Shown here in pieces: positions 10,944-20,539 of a DNA stretch of 64,000 nt; the stretch's first letter is position 1; every line of letters begins with the position of its first letter. The DNA is from Thiothrix subterranea (GTDB lineage Bacteria > Pseudomonadota > Gammaproteobacteria > Thiotrichales > Thiotrichaceae): contig NZ_CP053482.1 of assembly GCF_016772315.1 (NCBI RefSeq), positions 3,281,501 to 3,345,500 of the forward strand, read 5' to 3'. The translations under genes and the position numbers were made by a program. Below the pieces are notes generated by a model. That model did not search any database. It was not told where the DNA came from and saw only the letters and a program-made list of their open reading frames with translations.

Positions 10944-11187
10944 AGCAAAAACCCATCTGACCGTGTATTATCGCGTGGGCTGTCACCTTTGTGAGGAGAT
11001 GACAGCCCTTTTGCATGAATTTCAGGATGAATTGAAATTCACCTTCGGGCTGGTAGACATCGACGCGAATGCAGAATTAACCGTGCGTTTTAATGCGGAT
11101 GTCCCAGTAGTGGCGTGGGGAGAGCGGATTTTATTCCGGCATTTCTTCGATGAAGCGATTTTGAGGCAAGCATTACAGCATGGGTGA
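10930..11187 (+). CDS. Glutaredoxin-like (thioredoxin-fold) small protein
   Basis: 85 aa, thioredoxin fold with a CxxC redox motif ([12 protein letters not shown]) near the N-terminus and the cis-Pro segment DVPVVAWG. It resembles the glutaredoxin-family proteins of the DUF836 type. It overlaps mucD by 14 bases and lepA by 8, so it is translated as part of this operon. The electron donor and target are not evident. Confidence 0.85.
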   Translation: MQESEAKTHLTVYYRVGCHLCEEMTALLHEFQDELKFTFGLVDIDANAELTVRFNADVPVVAWGERILFRHFFDEAILRQALQHG

Positions 11188-12985
11188 GGCGAACAAAAAT
11201 ATCCGCAACTTTTCGATCATTGCGCATATTGACCACGGTAAATCGACATTATCTGACCGTTTTATCCAATATTGCGGCGGTTTGGAACAGCGGGAAATGG
11301 AAGCACAGGTGCTGGATTCAATGGATCTGGAGCGTGAGCGCGGCATTACCATTAAGGCGCAAAGTGTCTCGCTGGATTACAAAGCGCGTAATGGTGAAAC
11401 CTACCATTTAAACTTCATCGATACACCGGGGCATGTGGATTTCTCCTATGAAGTCTCGCGTTCGTTGGCAGCGTGTGACGGCGCATTGCTGGTGGTGGAT
11501 GCGTCGCAAGGCGTGGAAGCGCAAAGCGTTGCCAATTGCTACACCGCGATTGATTTGAATCTGGAAGTTGTCCCCGTCCTCAATAAAATTGACTTGCCTG
11601 CGGCTGACCCGGATCGCGTGTGTCAGGAAATTGAAGACATTATCGGCATTGATGCCTCCGAAGCGATTCACGTCAGTGCCAAAAGCGGTGTTGGGATTGA
11701 AGACTTGCTCGAACAGTTGGTGCAACGCATTCCGCCACCCGTGGGCGACCCCGATGCGCCGCTAAAAGCGTTAATCATTGACTCGTGGTTTGATAACTAC
11801 CTCGGTGTGGTGGTGTTGGTGCGCGTAATTGATGGTGAAATGCGCAAGAAAATGAAAATCCGCTTTATGTCCAGCGGGCGCGATTTCCAAGTCGAGCGCG
11901 TCGGCGTGTATACCCCGAAAATGAAAGATTTGGACGTCTTGCGCGCGGGTGAAGTGGGCTTCATGATTTCCGGCATTAAGGAAATCGCGGTGGCAAAAGT
12001 GGGCGATACGCTGACCGATGCGCAACGCCCTGCTACCGTCCCGTTGCAAGGCTTTAAGGAAATTCAGCCGCGTGTTTTCGCCGGTTTGTTCCCGATTGAA
12101 TCGGATCAGTACGAAAACTTGCGTGATGCGCTTTCCAAGCTGAAATTGAACGATTCCGCCCTGTTTTATGAGCCAGAAACTTCGCAAGCCTTGGGCTTTG
12201 GTTTCCGCTGCGGCTTCTTGGGCATGTTGCACATGGAAATTGTGCAAGAGCGTTTGGAGCGGGAATACAATCTCGATTTGATTTCCACCGCACCCACGGT
12301 TATTTACGAAGTGGTGCTGACCAACGGTGAAACGCATTTCATGCACAGCCCGTCTGAATTGCCGCCGGTTAATAAGTTGGCAGAAATTCGTGAGCCGATC
12401 ATTATTGGGACGATTCTTGTGCCGCAAGAATACGTGGGCAACGTGATTACGCTGTGCATGGAAAAGCGCGGCGTGCAAAAGAATATGCAGTACATGGGCA
12501 GCCAAGTGTCATTGACGTTTGAATTACCGCTGGCGGAAGTGGTGATGGACTTTTTTGACCGCCTGAAATCGTGCAGCCGTGGTTATGCTTCGTTCGATTA
12601 CGCGATGGATCATTTTGAAACGGCGCCGATGGTGCGGGTGGATGTGCTGGTGAATGGCGAAAGAGTCGATGCGTTAGCGCTGATGATTCACCGCGATTTT
12701 GCGCAGTCACGCGGGCGCATGTTGGTGGAAAAGATGAAAGACCTGATTCCGCGTCAAATGTATGAAGTGGCGATTCAGGCAGCCATCGGCAGTAATATCA
12801 TTGCCCGCAGCACCGTCAAAGCGATGCGCAAAGACGTGACCGCGAAATGCTACGGCGGCGACGTGAGCCGCAAACGCAAATTGCTCGAAAAACAAAAAGA
12901 GGGCAAAAAGCGCATGAAGCAAGTGGGTAGTGTGGAAATTCCACAAGAAGCATTCCTCGCCGTCTTGAGAGTCAGCGATAAATAA
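11180..12985 (+). CDS. lepA: Elongation factor 4 (LepA)
   Basis: Ribosome-associated GTPase (601 aa, normal length) that acts on stalled or stressed ribosomes. G1 is AHIDHGKS (15-22), followed by DTPGHVDF (G3), NKIDLP (G4) and the LepA-specific C-terminal domain ending in [21 protein letters not shown]. The start overlaps the previous gene by 8 bases. It is directly followed by lepB, the classic pairing. Confidence 0.98.
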   Translation: MGEANKNIRNFSIIAHIDHGKSTLSDRFIQYCGGLEQREMEAQVLDSMDLERERGITIKAQSVSLDYKARNGETYHLNFIDTPGHVDFSYEVSRSLAACDGALLVVDASQGVEAQSVANCYTAIDLNLEVVPVLNKIDLPAADPDRVCQEIEDIIGIDASEAIHVSAKSGVGIEDLLEQLVQRIPPPVGDPDAPLKALIIDSWFDNYLGVVVLVRVIDGEMRKKMKIRFMSSGRDFQVERVGVYTPKMKDLDVLRAGEVGFMISGIKEIAVAKVGDTLTDAQRPATVPLQGFKEIQPRVFAGLFPIESDQYENLRDALSKLKLNDSALFYEPETSQALGFGFRCGFLGMLHMEIVQERLEREYNLDLISTAPTVIYEVVLTNGETHFMHSPSELPPVNKLAEIREPIIIGTILVPQEYVGNVITLCMEKRGVQKNMQYMGSQVSLTFELPLAEVVMDFFDRLKSCSRGYASFDYAMDHFETAPMVRVDVLVNGERVDALALMIHRDFAQSRGRMLVEKMKDLIPRQMYEVAIQAAIGSNIIARSTVKAMRKDVTAKCYGGDVSRKRKLLEKQKEGKKRMKQVGSVEIPQEAFLAVLRVSDK

Positions 12986-13004
12986 ACATTAGTAAGGACA
13001 AGAC

Positions 13005-13763
13005 ATGGATTTTGATCTGGAGTTTTTGTTAGTCACCGCGACGGCAGTGACGGGCATTATTTGGTTGCTGTACGCACTGTTTACCAAGAAAAAAGCACCT
13101 GAGCATGAGCCGGTATTATTGGAATACGCGCGTTCCTTCTTTCCGGTATTGCTGGCGGTATTGTTGTTGCGCTCGTTTGTGGCAGAACCGTTTCGGATTC
13201 CTTCGGGGTCGATGTTACCGACCTTGGAAATTGGCGATTTTATTTTGGTGAATAAATTTGCGTATGGTTTACGCTTGCCAGTATTGCACACCAAAATCTT
13301 GGAAGTGGGTGAGCCGCAGCGTGGCGATGTGGTGGTGTTCCGTTACCCTGATAATCCGTCGATTGATTACATTAAGCGTTTGGTGGGTGTGCCGGGTGAT
13401 GTGGTCAGTTGGAATGATAAAACGTTGATTGTAAACGGAGTGGAGCTAAATCGTACCTTGCAGGGGGATTATATTCGCCCGGATCAAAGAACCCCGCCGT
13501 CAATTCATCTGAAAGAAGATTTGTTGGGTGTGACGCATGATATATTGGTAACGCCCGGTCGCGTTGGCCCCACGGGTTCACAGACTATCCCCGCCGGTCA
13601 TTATTTGATGATGGGTGACAACCGCGATAACAGCAATGACGGTCGTATGTGGGGCTTAGTTCCTGAGGCTAATATCGTCGGTAAAGCGACTCTGGTGTGG
13701 ATGCACATGAACTGGGGTGGTGACGGTTTCAACTTCTCGCGGATCGGTAATAAAATGCAGTAA
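13005..13763 (+). CDS. lepB: Signal peptidase I
   Basis: Inner-membrane serine protease that removes Sec/Tat signal peptides, 252 aa. There are two N-terminal membrane helices (about 5-26 and 44-60). The catalytic Ser69 lies in RIPSGSMLPT, Lys124 in DYIKRLVGVPGD, and the conserved C-terminal box is MGDNRDNSNDGRMWG. A 19-base gap separates it from lepA. Confidence 0.97.
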   Translation: MDFDLEFLLVTATAVTGIIWLLYALFTKKKAPEHEPVLLEYARSFFPVLLAVLLLRSFVAEPFRIPSGSMLPTLEIGDFILVNKFAYGLRLPVLHTKILEVGEPQRGDVVVFRYPDNPSIDYIKRLVGVPGDVVSWNDKTLIVNGVELNRTLQGDYIRPDQRTPPSIHLKEDLLGVTHDILVTPGRVGPTGSQTIPAGHYLMMGDNRDNSNDGRMWGLVPEANIVGKATLVWMHMNWGGDGFNFSRIGNKMQ

Positions 13764-13775
13764 TTTCTCTTAGCT

Positions 13776-13795
13776 CCTCCCCTGATAAGGGGAGG
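13776..13795. repeat. CCTCCCC/GGGGAGG palindrome between lepB and the DUF4845 gene
   Basis: CCTCCCC (13776-13782), a 6-base loop and GGGGAGG (13789-13795), followed by a further GGGAGGGG. It can fold in the mRNA between two operon genes. There is no T-run, so it is not a clear terminator. Its C/T-rich then G/A-rich composition recalls the larger palindrome at 53816-53916. Confidence 0.6.
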
Positions 13796-13843
13796 GTGGG
13801 AGGGGTTTCTTCTAATCAATCAATAACAATAAAGGTAAGCAGT

Positions 13844-14224
13844 ATGCGCAAGCAACAAGGTGCAACATTTTTGACGTGGGTTGCGGGTGTCGGTTTGGTG
13901 ATTTTTGCGTTCATTACTGGCGTGAAACTTGTGCCGCTGTACCTGGAGTTTTACTCGGTGCGTTCGCTGGTAGATCGCGTGGCACAGGAGTCTTCCAGTA
14001 AGACTTCAGTTCAGCAAATCCGGCGTAAAGTCGATGATTATATGAATGTGAACAGTTTGAACTCCTTGGCATCCAGCGATTTCAAAGTGGTGCCAGTCGA
14101 GGGTAAAAATGATGTGAAAGCACTTGAAATATACTATGAAGTGCGTAAACCTTGGGTGGCGAACATTGATTTTCTAGTAAACTTTAATTACTCCAAAGAG
14201 CTGGGAGCGGCTGACGATACTTGA
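13844..14224 (+). CDS. DUF4845-type membrane-anchored protein
   Basis: 126 aa. One N-terminal membrane helix (FLTWVAGVGLVIFAFITGVKL, about 8-28) is followed by a small extracytoplasmic domain. This matches DUF4845 proteins, which lie between lepB and rnc in Pseudomonas and relatives; function is unknown. The start at 13844 has AAGGTAAG upstream, and the longer frame to 13796 would include the palindrome. Its stop overlaps the rnc start (TTGA). Confidence 0.82.
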   Translation: MRKQQGATFLTWVAGVGLVIFAFITGVKLVPLYLEFYSVRSLVDRVAQESSSKTSVQQIRRKVDDYMNVNSLNSLASSDFKVVPVEGKNDVKALEIYYEVRKPWVANIDFLVNFNYSKELGAADDT

Positions 14225-14886
14225 ACAAATTGACCAAGCTACTGGGTAGCGAATTGATGGCGACGGACACGTTTGTTCGCGCCATCACCCACCGCAGCGC
14301 GGAAGGGAAGCATAACGAGCGCATGGAGTTCCTTGGTGATAGCGTGCTTGGGCTAATTATCACCACGGAGCTTTATCAGCGAATGCCACGCGCCAGCGAA
14401 GGCTATTTGAGCCGTTTGCGAGCGTCATTGGTGAATGAAAACGCCCTCGCAGGGATTGCGGTGGAACTCACCATCGGTGATTTTTTGCGTTTAGGCTCAG
14501 GCGAACTGAAAAGCGGGGGTTTCCGGCGCAAATCCATTATTGCGGATGCGTTCGAGGCGATTGTCGGCTGCATTTATTTGGAGCAGGGCATGGAGTCCGC
14601 CAAAAAGTTTGTGCTGACTGCTTACGGTGATCGACTCGATAATCTGCCAGCAGAAGACACCCTCAAAGACCCGAAAAGTCGCTTGCAAGAATTCCTGCAA
14701 TCACGCGGGCATGACTTGCCAGACTACACCCTGATTGATACGCAGGGCGAAGCACACAAACAAACCTTTACGGCAGAATGCGTTATCCCCAAACTCAATA
14801 TCCGCACCACCGGCACGTCCGGTAGCCGCCGCAAGGCAGAGCAGGAAGCCGCCGGACTCGCATTTCAACAGGTAACAGCCAAATGA
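14221..14886 (+). CDS. rnc: Ribonuclease III
   Basis: Double-strand-specific RNase for rRNA and mRNA processing, 221 aa. The nuclease signature HNERMEFLGDSVLGLII (about 36-52) supplies the acidic metal ligands, and ADAFEAIVG carries the second set. A dsRNA-binding domain occupies the last 70 residues (DPKSRLQEFLQ...SRRKAEQEAA). It starts at a TTG that overlaps the previous stop codon (TTGA), implying translational coupling and modest expression. Confidence 0.96.
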   Translation: MNKLTKLLGSELMATDTFVRAITHRSAEGKHNERMEFLGDSVLGLIITTELYQRMPRASEGYLSRLRASLVNENALAGIAVELTIGDFLRLGSGELKSGGFRRKSIIADAFEAIVGCIYLEQGMESAKKFVLTAYGDRLDNLPAEDTLKDPKSRLQEFLQSRGHDLPDYTLIDTQGEAHKQTFTAECVIPKLNIRTTGTSGSRRKAEQEAAGLAFQQVTAK

Positions 14887-15788
14887 CAGACGCTACTCCC
14901 TCCACCCAACGTTGTGGCCATGTCGCCATTGTTGGTCGCCCGAATGTGGGCAAATCCACGCTGATGAACTTGTTGATTGGCTTCAAAGTATCCGCCACGG
15001 CGAATAAGCCGCAAACCACGCGCCACAGCATTCGCGGTATTTTGACCGAAGACGATTACCAGATAATTTTCGTGGATACGCCGGGGATTCACCGTACTTC
15101 CAAGAGCTTGCTGAACAAAACCATCAATCTCGAAGCTGTCGCTGCGTTGGAAGGTGTGGATGCGGTGGTGATGATCGTGGAATCACTGAAATGGCAGGAT
15201 GAAGATGATTTGGTGTTGCAACGCCTAGGGCATGTCACTTGCCCCGTGTTTCTGGTTGCCAACAAAGTTGACCGCTTAGAGAAAAAAGAACGCCTGTTGA
15301 CGTGGTTGCCGGAAGTATTGAAGAAATACCCGTTCAAGGAAGTGTTCCCACTTTCCGCCACCAAAGGCATGAACGTACCACAGCTTAAAGCCGCACTCGC
15401 GAAAGTTATGCCGCAACAGGATTGGGTTTACGCCGAAGACGATGTGACCGATCAATCGACCCGCTTCATTTGTGGCGAGCTGATCCGCGAGCAGTTGATG
15501 ACGTATTTGTATCAGGAAATGCCGTATTCCACCGCGATTGAGATCGAAACCTTTGAGGAAAAGCCGCACTTGACCGAGATTAACGCGGTGATTTGGGTGA
15601 GCCGTGAAAATCAAAAAGGCATCGTCATCGGGCATAGGGGTGAAGCGCTCAAACGCATCGGCAGTTCGGCACGGATTGCGCTGGAAGCGTTTCTTGAACG
15701 TAAGGTGATGCTGAAGTTGTGGGTGCGGGTGGAAGAAAATTGGGAAAATAGTCCACGGCATTTACAGAGCTTGGGGATTTCAACCTGA
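14883..15788 (+). CDS. era: GTPase Era
   Basis: Small-subunit ribosome assembly GTPase, 301 aa. P-loop GRPNVGKS (18-25), DTPGIH (G3), NKVDRL (G4) and a C-terminal KH domain including GIVIGHRGEALKRIG. It overlaps rnc by four bases (ATGA), the usual rnc-era arrangement. Confidence 0.97.
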   Translation: MTDATPSTQRCGHVAIVGRPNVGKSTLMNLLIGFKVSATANKPQTTRHSIRGILTEDDYQIIFVDTPGIHRTSKSLLNKTINLEAVAALEGVDAVVMIVESLKWQDEDDLVLQRLGHVTCPVFLVANKVDRLEKKERLLTWLPEVLKKYPFKEVFPLSATKGMNVPQLKAALAKVMPQQDWVYAEDDVTDQSTRFICGELIREQLMTYLYQEMPYSTAIEIETFEEKPHLTEINAVIWVSRENQKGIVIGHRGEALKRIGSSARIALEAFLERKVMLKLWVRVEENWENSPRHLQSLGIST

Positions 15789-16478
15789 GTGTTGCCGGAG
15801 CTTTCGCCAATTTTCATCCTACGGCGTAACCCCTACCGCGACACCAGCCTATTGCTGGATATGTTCACTCGTGAGGCGGGCAAGATCACTTGCGTCGCCA
15901 AATTCGGACAGGGTAAGGGGATGCGCTCCAAGGGAATACTCGAACCTTTCCGTCAACTTGAAGCCAGTTGGACGGGCAAGGGCGAAGTTTTCACTCTGTT
16001 CAATGCCGAAGAAAAACGCCGTTTCCCACTGAAAGCTGCCGGATTAATTAGGGCGGTGTATGCCAACGAATTGCTGTTGCGAGCCTTGTGGCAACACCAG
16101 CCGCAGCCGGAATTATTCGCCCAATACCAGCAAACGCTATTCCGCCTCGAAAATCCCGCCGACGTACTCGCACTGCCGTTGTTTGAACTGGACATGTTGG
16201 CAATGGCAGGCTATGTTCTCAATCTGTGGCACGATGATGCAGAAGGGCATGACATCGAACCCGCAATGCGTTACCGTTTCCGCCCCGACCACGGTTTGTA
16301 TGCGGATGCGGGGGAGGGCAAAGGTGTTCCCGTTAGTGGTAGTTTGCTGATTGCGTTGCGCGAACCCGAAACGATGAACCCCGAACAACGGCTGGAATTG
16401 CGCCATACGCTTGATTACCTGATCCAGATGTTGCTGAAAGGCAAAACCTTGAATGCGAGAAAATTGTTCCATGAATAA
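15789..16478 (+). CDS. recO: DNA repair protein RecO
   Basis: RecFOR-pathway protein that loads RecA on SSB-coated DNA, 229 aa. An N-terminal OB fold ([29 protein letters not shown]) is followed by a helical domain. GTG start immediately after the era stop. The C-terminal zinc site seen in some RecO proteins is absent, as in E. coli. Confidence 0.93.
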   Translation: MLPELSPIFILRRNPYRDTSLLLDMFTREAGKITCVAKFGQGKGMRSKGILEPFRQLEASWTGKGEVFTLFNAEEKRRFPLKAAGLIRAVYANELLLRALWQHQPQPELFAQYQQTLFRLENPADVLALPLFELDMLAMAGYVLNLWHDDAEGHDIEPAMRYRFRPDHGLYADAGEGKGVPVSGSLLIALREPETMNPEQRLELRHTLDYLIQMLLKGKTLNARKLFHE

Positions 16479-17205
16479 GATCGAACTCGGTGTCAATATT
16501 GACCACATCGCCACCTTACGCCAAGCGCGTGGCACGGCTTACCCCGATTTACTGGAAGCGGTACGTTTGGTGGAAGACGCAGGCGCACACGCGATTACCA
16601 TTCATTTGCGCGAAGATCGCCGCCACATTCAAGATGCGGATGTCTACGCGATTCGTCAAATGTGTACGCGCCGTTTGAATCTGGAGCTGGCAGCGACGGA
16701 TGAAATGGTGGGCATTGCTTGCGATGTATTGCCGAATGATGCGTGTGTCGTCCCCGAAAAACGCGAAGAACTCACCACCGAAGGCGGTTTGGATATTATC
16801 GGGCAGTTTGAGCGGGTGCGCAGCGTGACCCAGCGGTTGAATGCGGCGAATATCCGCGTGTCGCTGTTCATCGAGCCGGATATTGAGCAAATTCGCCGCG
16901 TGCCGGACATTGGTGCACCGGTGATTGAATTGCACACCGGTACGTATGCGAATGCCACGGGCGAAGCCAAGCAGCGTGAACTTCAGCGCATTCAAGCGGC
17001 TACCGAGTTTGCGCACAGCCTCGGTATTCAGGTGAACGCGGGGCATGGGCTGGATTACAACAATACGCAAGCGATTGCCGCGATTGCCAACATCCGCGAA
17101 CTCAATATCGGGCATTCGATGGTGGCGCGGGCGGTGTTTGTGGGTATCCGTCAAGCGACGGTGGAAATGTTGGAATTGATGCAAGCAGCGCGTGCTGTTG
17201 GATAA
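16471..17205 (+). CDS. pdxJ: Pyridoxine 5'-phosphate synthase
   Basis: Condenses 3-amino-1-hydroxyacetone phosphate with deoxyxylulose phosphate in vitamin B6 synthesis. 244 aa, TIM barrel with [45 protein letters not shown] and NIGHS phosphate-binding loops. It overlaps recO by 8 bases. In many gammaproteobacteria acpS follows directly; here two foreign-looking genes intervene. Confidence 0.97.
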   Translation: MNKIELGVNIDHIATLRQARGTAYPDLLEAVRLVEDAGAHAITIHLREDRRHIQDADVYAIRQMCTRRLNLELAATDEMVGIACDVLPNDACVVPEKREELTTEGGLDIIGQFERVRSVTQRLNAANIRVSLFIEPDIEQIRRVPDIGAPVIELHTGTYANATGEAKQRELQRIQAATEFAHSLGIQVNAGHGLDYNNTQAIAAIANIRELNIGHSMVARAVFVGIRQATVEMLELMQAARAVG

Positions 17206-17217
17206 AGGAGATTTGAT

Positions 17218-18588
17218 ATGACAGATCAGCAACCACTATTAAATTCAGATTTGCGTATTACCGAGATTGGTGTGCGCGGTTTGTTTGGGATGTACGATCA
17301 CACCATCAAACTCAATAGTGAAGAGCGAATCACTATTATTCATGGTCCCAATGGGGTTGGTAAGACAGTTTTTCTAGGTTTGGCTCATAATTTATTATTA
17401 GGTCAATTTCAACGTTTAGTAGCAATACCTTTCGACTATTTTGTGGTGAAATTTGATAATGATTCTGTTTTGAGTTGTACACGAGATTTCGTGGAAGGTG
17501 AGGTAATACATAGACTTCACATTCATACTGTCGATATGGATTGGGCAGTAACTAGTCGAGGTGTATTTAATTTAGTTAAGGTTGCCCCTGATTTTTTGGA
17601 AGTATGTACTAAAGTTCTTAAACAGCATATTGATCCCTATGCTGGATCTAATACTGTCTATAATTTATCCTATAGTTTGCATAATCCCATTAACATGCCG
17701 GATAAATTTTCTGATAAATGGCTGGAAATGTGGGCAATACTCTTATTGCATTTTCATCGTGAATTGACTCAGTTGCCAGCTTATTTGATAGGAGTTGATC
17801 GTTTATTAAAAAGTCAAGTCAATACTTTCCAGCTCAGTGATGCAGATAGCCCAATCAATGTGAGTCTTCGTATAAATATTTATTCAAAACAATTAGTAGA
17901 TTTTTTGAATCAGGCATTACTTACGTATGGGCAAAAAACCAGTCAATTAGAACAAACCTTTCCTGATCGCTTAATGGATTTGAGTGAAGATGTGCCGAAC
18001 ATTCAGCTTTTAAAGGAATCGTTTGCTGAAATTAGTCAACAAAGAAAGCGTTACGAAGAAGTTGGGCTATTGGAAGTAAATGTGGATGCTGATCGATTTG
18101 ATACTAAACGTTTTTCACAGGGTTTGTCATCTGTTAAGTTAGTGGCAATGAACTTACATGCGCAAGATGCGAAATCTAAATTAGATGTGCTAGAGCCTTT
18201 AGCGAAACGCCTTGAAAGATTTCTCTCCTTGATTAATAGTAAGTTTAGCAATAAATCATTGCGGATAGAATATGGTAAAGGTATAGTAATGCGTGATAGC
18301 GATGGTAATTCTATTGCCTTAACTGTATTATCAACAGGCGAGCAGCATTTGTTCATATTGTTATATGATTTAATTTTCTTGATAAGAAAAAATCAGCTAG
18401 TGCTTATTGATGAACCTGAGGCAGGGCTGCATGTGAGTTGGCAGGATAGCTTTATTGATGATTTGAAAGCAATTATAGATATTGCACAGTTTGACGTTAT
18501 TTTGGCTACACATTCACCGTATATTATTGGTGATCACTCGAATTTAATGGTGGCTTTGTCTGCGAAGCAAGCAAAGGTAGCCAACTAA
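17218..18588 (+). CDS. AAA (ABC/OLD-type) ATPase, PARIS AriA-like
   Basis: 456 aa. Walker A is GPNGVGKT (43-50). The ABC-type signature region LSTGEQHLFILLYDLIFL precedes Walker B LVLIDEPEAGL (from 394), and a switch His lies in ATHSPYI. This is the architecture of AAA_15/AAA_21 ATPases such as OLD and PARIS AriA. The next gene is a DUF4435 TOPRIM-like protein in the same transcript (start codon follows at once), the two-gene layout of PARIS, in which AriA senses phage anti-restriction proteins and releases AriB. Codon use is clearly AT-rich against the GC-richer pdxJ and acpS, indicating transfer. It starts 12 bases after pdxJ with AAAGGAG upstream. An OLD-like system of another type remains possible. 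Confidence 0.75.
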   Translation: MTDQQPLLNSDLRITEIGVRGLFGMYDHTIKLNSEERITIIHGPNGVGKTVFLGLAHNLLLGQFQRLVAIPFDYFVVKFDNDSVLSCTRDFVEGEVIHRLHIHTVDMDWAVTSRGVFNLVKVAPDFLEVCTKVLKQHIDPYAGSNTVYNLSYSLHNPINMPDKFSDKWLEMWAILLLHFHRELTQLPAYLIGVDRLLKSQVNTFQLSDADSPINVSLRINIYSKQLVDFLNQALLTYGQKTSQLEQTFPDRLMDLSEDVPNIQLLKESFAEISQQRKRYEEVGLLEVNVDADRFDTKRFSQGLSSVKLVAMNLHAQDAKSKLDVLEPLAKRLERFLSLINSKFSNKSLRIEYGKGIVMRDSDGNSIALTVLSTGEQHLFILLYDLIFLIRKNQLVLIDEPEAGLHVSWQDSFIDDLKAIIDIAQFDVILATHSPYIIGDHSNLMVALSAKQAKVAN

Positions 18589-19437
18589 ATGAATATTAAA
18601 AGTGCAAGAAAGCCCGGAGTAATTGTTTCTGAAATTGAACTCTTGAAAGAAACGCACGATGGTGGATTTCTATTGGTTGAGGGTGACAGCGATAGTAAGT
18701 TTTGGAAGCATCATGTTGATAAAAAACGCTGCAATATTCGCATCGCCGGTAATAAACCTAGTGTATTAGGTGCTGCAAAAAAACTAGATGAAAAACAAGA
18801 TTTGTCTTCGATGGGTATAGTTGATGCCGATTTTGACAGGGTGAATGAGATTGATTATGGTATTGGTCGAGTAGTAATGACTGATCATCATGACCTTGAA
18901 ATGTTATTAGTTAAGAGTAGAGCATTAGAACGTGTATTGTGTGGTTTTGTTAATGAAGATGCTCTTAGTGGTTTTGAGAATAAACAGAAAGATAGTATTC
19001 TGAACTATGTGCTTAGTATCTCTTTGATATGGGGTCGTTTGCGATATTTGCATGTTATTGAACAGTATTCCTTTGAGTTTGACTTTAGCCCTTATAAGTA
19101 TATTCCTAAAAACTCCTCTCTTCAGGTCAATATAGATAATTTATATTCTGATTTTTGTATCAAATCAACCATACCACTGTCAGTTTTACACGAAAAACTA
19201 TTAATGGTGCCAACTGAACCCTTGGAAGATATGATTCAAGGACATGATTTACTAGAAGTATTATTTATTGTATTGCGTGAAATAGGGTGTGAGAAAACAA
19301 TAAAAAATGGTAATGATTTGTCGCCATTATTGCATTTAGCCTTTCACTCCGATGATCTTTGTAAAACCACAATGTTCCAATCACTGAAACAGCTTGATAC
19401 CACTTGGAATCTCAATATGCTACCGGATTGTGCATGA
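18589..19437 (+). CDS. DUF4435 TOPRIM-like effector, PARIS AriB-like
   Basis: 282 aa. The N-terminal segment FLLVEGDSDSKFW has the TOPRIM glutamate (E31), and GIVDADFDRV has the acidic DxD (D79/D81). TDHHDLEMLLV continues the DUF4435 pattern. In PARIS the AriB subunit is a nuclease that cleaves host tRNA after release from AriA. It starts immediately after the ATPase stop. Its own stop overlaps the acpS start (ATGA), so acpS translation is coupled to a defence gene. AT-rich like its partner. Function is inferred from architecture and pairing. Confidence 0.75.
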   Translation: MNIKSARKPGVIVSEIELLKETHDGGFLLVEGDSDSKFWKHHVDKKRCNIRIAGNKPSVLGAAKKLDEKQDLSSMGIVDADFDRVNEIDYGIGRVVMTDHHDLEMLLVKSRALERVLCGFVNEDALSGFENKQKDSILNYVLSISLIWGRLRYLHVIEQYSFEFDFSPYKYIPKNSSLQVNIDNLYSDFCIKSTIPLSVLHEKLLMVPTEPLEDMIQGHDLLEVLFIVLREIGCEKTIKNGNDLSPLLHLAFHSDDLCKTTMFQSLKQLDTTWNLNMLPDCA

Positions 19438-19814
19438 CCATTCTAGGCATCGGCACAGACATCGTGGAAATCGCCCGCCTTGCGGAAACGATGCAACGCC
19501 ATCCCACCCGTTTCCCCGAACGCATCCTGCACCCCAGTGAACTCGAACGTTTCGCCACCCAAGCCAACCCCGCCGCATGGCTGGCGAAACGCTTCGCCAC
19601 CAAAGAAGCCCTTGCCAAAGCCCTCGGCACAGGCATTGGCAAAGAAGTGCGCTTGCAAGAAATCGAAACCACTCACGATGCACGCGGTAAACCGCTGCTG
19701 CAATTGCACGGCGTAACGTTGGCAACTGCCACCACAATGGGCGTAACCTCGTGCCAGCTTTCCGTCGCCGACGAGCGCACCCACGCTCTCGCGTTTGTGA
19801 TCGTGTCGAATTAA
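19434..19814 (+). CDS. acpS: Holo-[acyl-carrier-protein] synthase
   Basis: Transfers 4'-phosphopantetheine to acyl carrier protein. 126 aa, family signature GIGTDIVEIARL at the start and RFATKEALAKALGTGIG for Mg/CoA binding. I chose ATG 19434 (MTILGIGTD), which overlaps the preceding stop by four bases; the longer frame to 19404 has no family support. It is normally the immediate neighbour of pdxJ. Confidence 0.96.
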   Translation: MTILGIGTDIVEIARLAETMQRHPTRFPERILHPSELERFATQANPAAWLAKRFATKEALAKALGTGIGKEVRLQEIETTHDARGKPLLQLHGVTLATATTMGVTSCQLSVADERTHALAFVIVSN

Positions 19815-19879
19815 ACCCAACCCTACGCGCCAAATCCCTATACCCTGTCAATCTTCCTTGCTGTTGGTTGATAGATAAA

Positions 19880-20539
19880 ATGCCGCTGCCGTTACGTATT
19901 CGCTACCAAACGGTTGAGTTTGGCAAGACCGATATTCACCTCTGTACGCTCCGTGACAAGCAAGAGTTTAGCGACCCCGACCAAGTAGCCCACGATTTGG
20001 GTATCTTTTCCGCGCAGTGGTCGCTGTTTGGGGTAGTGTGGCCTTCCAGTTTGGTGCTGGCGCATTACGTGTGCGATTACCAAACTGACGGCAAGCGCAT
20101 TCTGGAAATTGGTTGCGGCATGGCGTTATCCAGCCTATTGCTGAATCACCAACACGCCGATATTACTGCCACGGATTACCACCCTGAGGTGGCGTTTTTC
20201 CTGCAACGTAATACCCTGCTTAATCATGGCGCGGTGATTCCGTTTGAACAGGCGGATTGGGCGGCTGAAACCAACACGCTGGGGCAATTTGATTTGATCA
20301 TTGGTAGCGATCTTTTGTACGAAGATCAACACATCAAGCAGTTGGCGGGCTTTATCGAAAAATGTGCGAAACCGACGTGCGAAGTGATTCTGATCGACCC
20401 CGGTCGCGGGCGCAAAAACAAGCTGGGTTTGCAAATGGAGGGCCATGGCTTTTCCAGTTCGCAGCGTAAACCGATTCATACCGATTACCTTGAACAGCCG
20501 TTCAAGGGGCATATTCTAACGTTTCGGCGCGATGCTTGA
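19880..20539 (+). CDS. SAM-dependent methyltransferase (METTL21/NNMT-like group)
   Basis: 219 aa class I methyltransferase. Motif I is [15 protein letters not shown], the acidic loop is ATDYHPEV, and post-motif GSDLLYED matches the Methyltransf_16 group (protein-lysine or small-molecule methyltransferases). The start at 19880 is preferred because upstream residues of the longer frame are out of pattern and overlap acpS. Substrate unknown. Its end overlaps the convergent hybrid kinase gene by 38 bases. Confidence 0.8.
   Translation: MPLPLRIRYQTVEFGKTDIHLCTLRDKQEFSDPDQVAHDLGIFSAQWSLFGVVWPSSLVLAHYVCDYQTDGKRILEIGCGMALSSLLLNHQHADITATDYHPEVAFFLQRNTLLNHGAVIPFEQADWAAETNTLGQFDLIIGSDLLYEDQHIKQLAGFIEKCAKPTCEVILIDPGRGRKNKLGLQMEGHGFSSSQRKPIHTDYLEQPFKGHILTFRRDA

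Noticed and set aside
13776..13811. Palindrome after lepB as a rho-independent terminator
   Set aside because: No T-run follows on the plus strand and the operon appears to continue into rnc.
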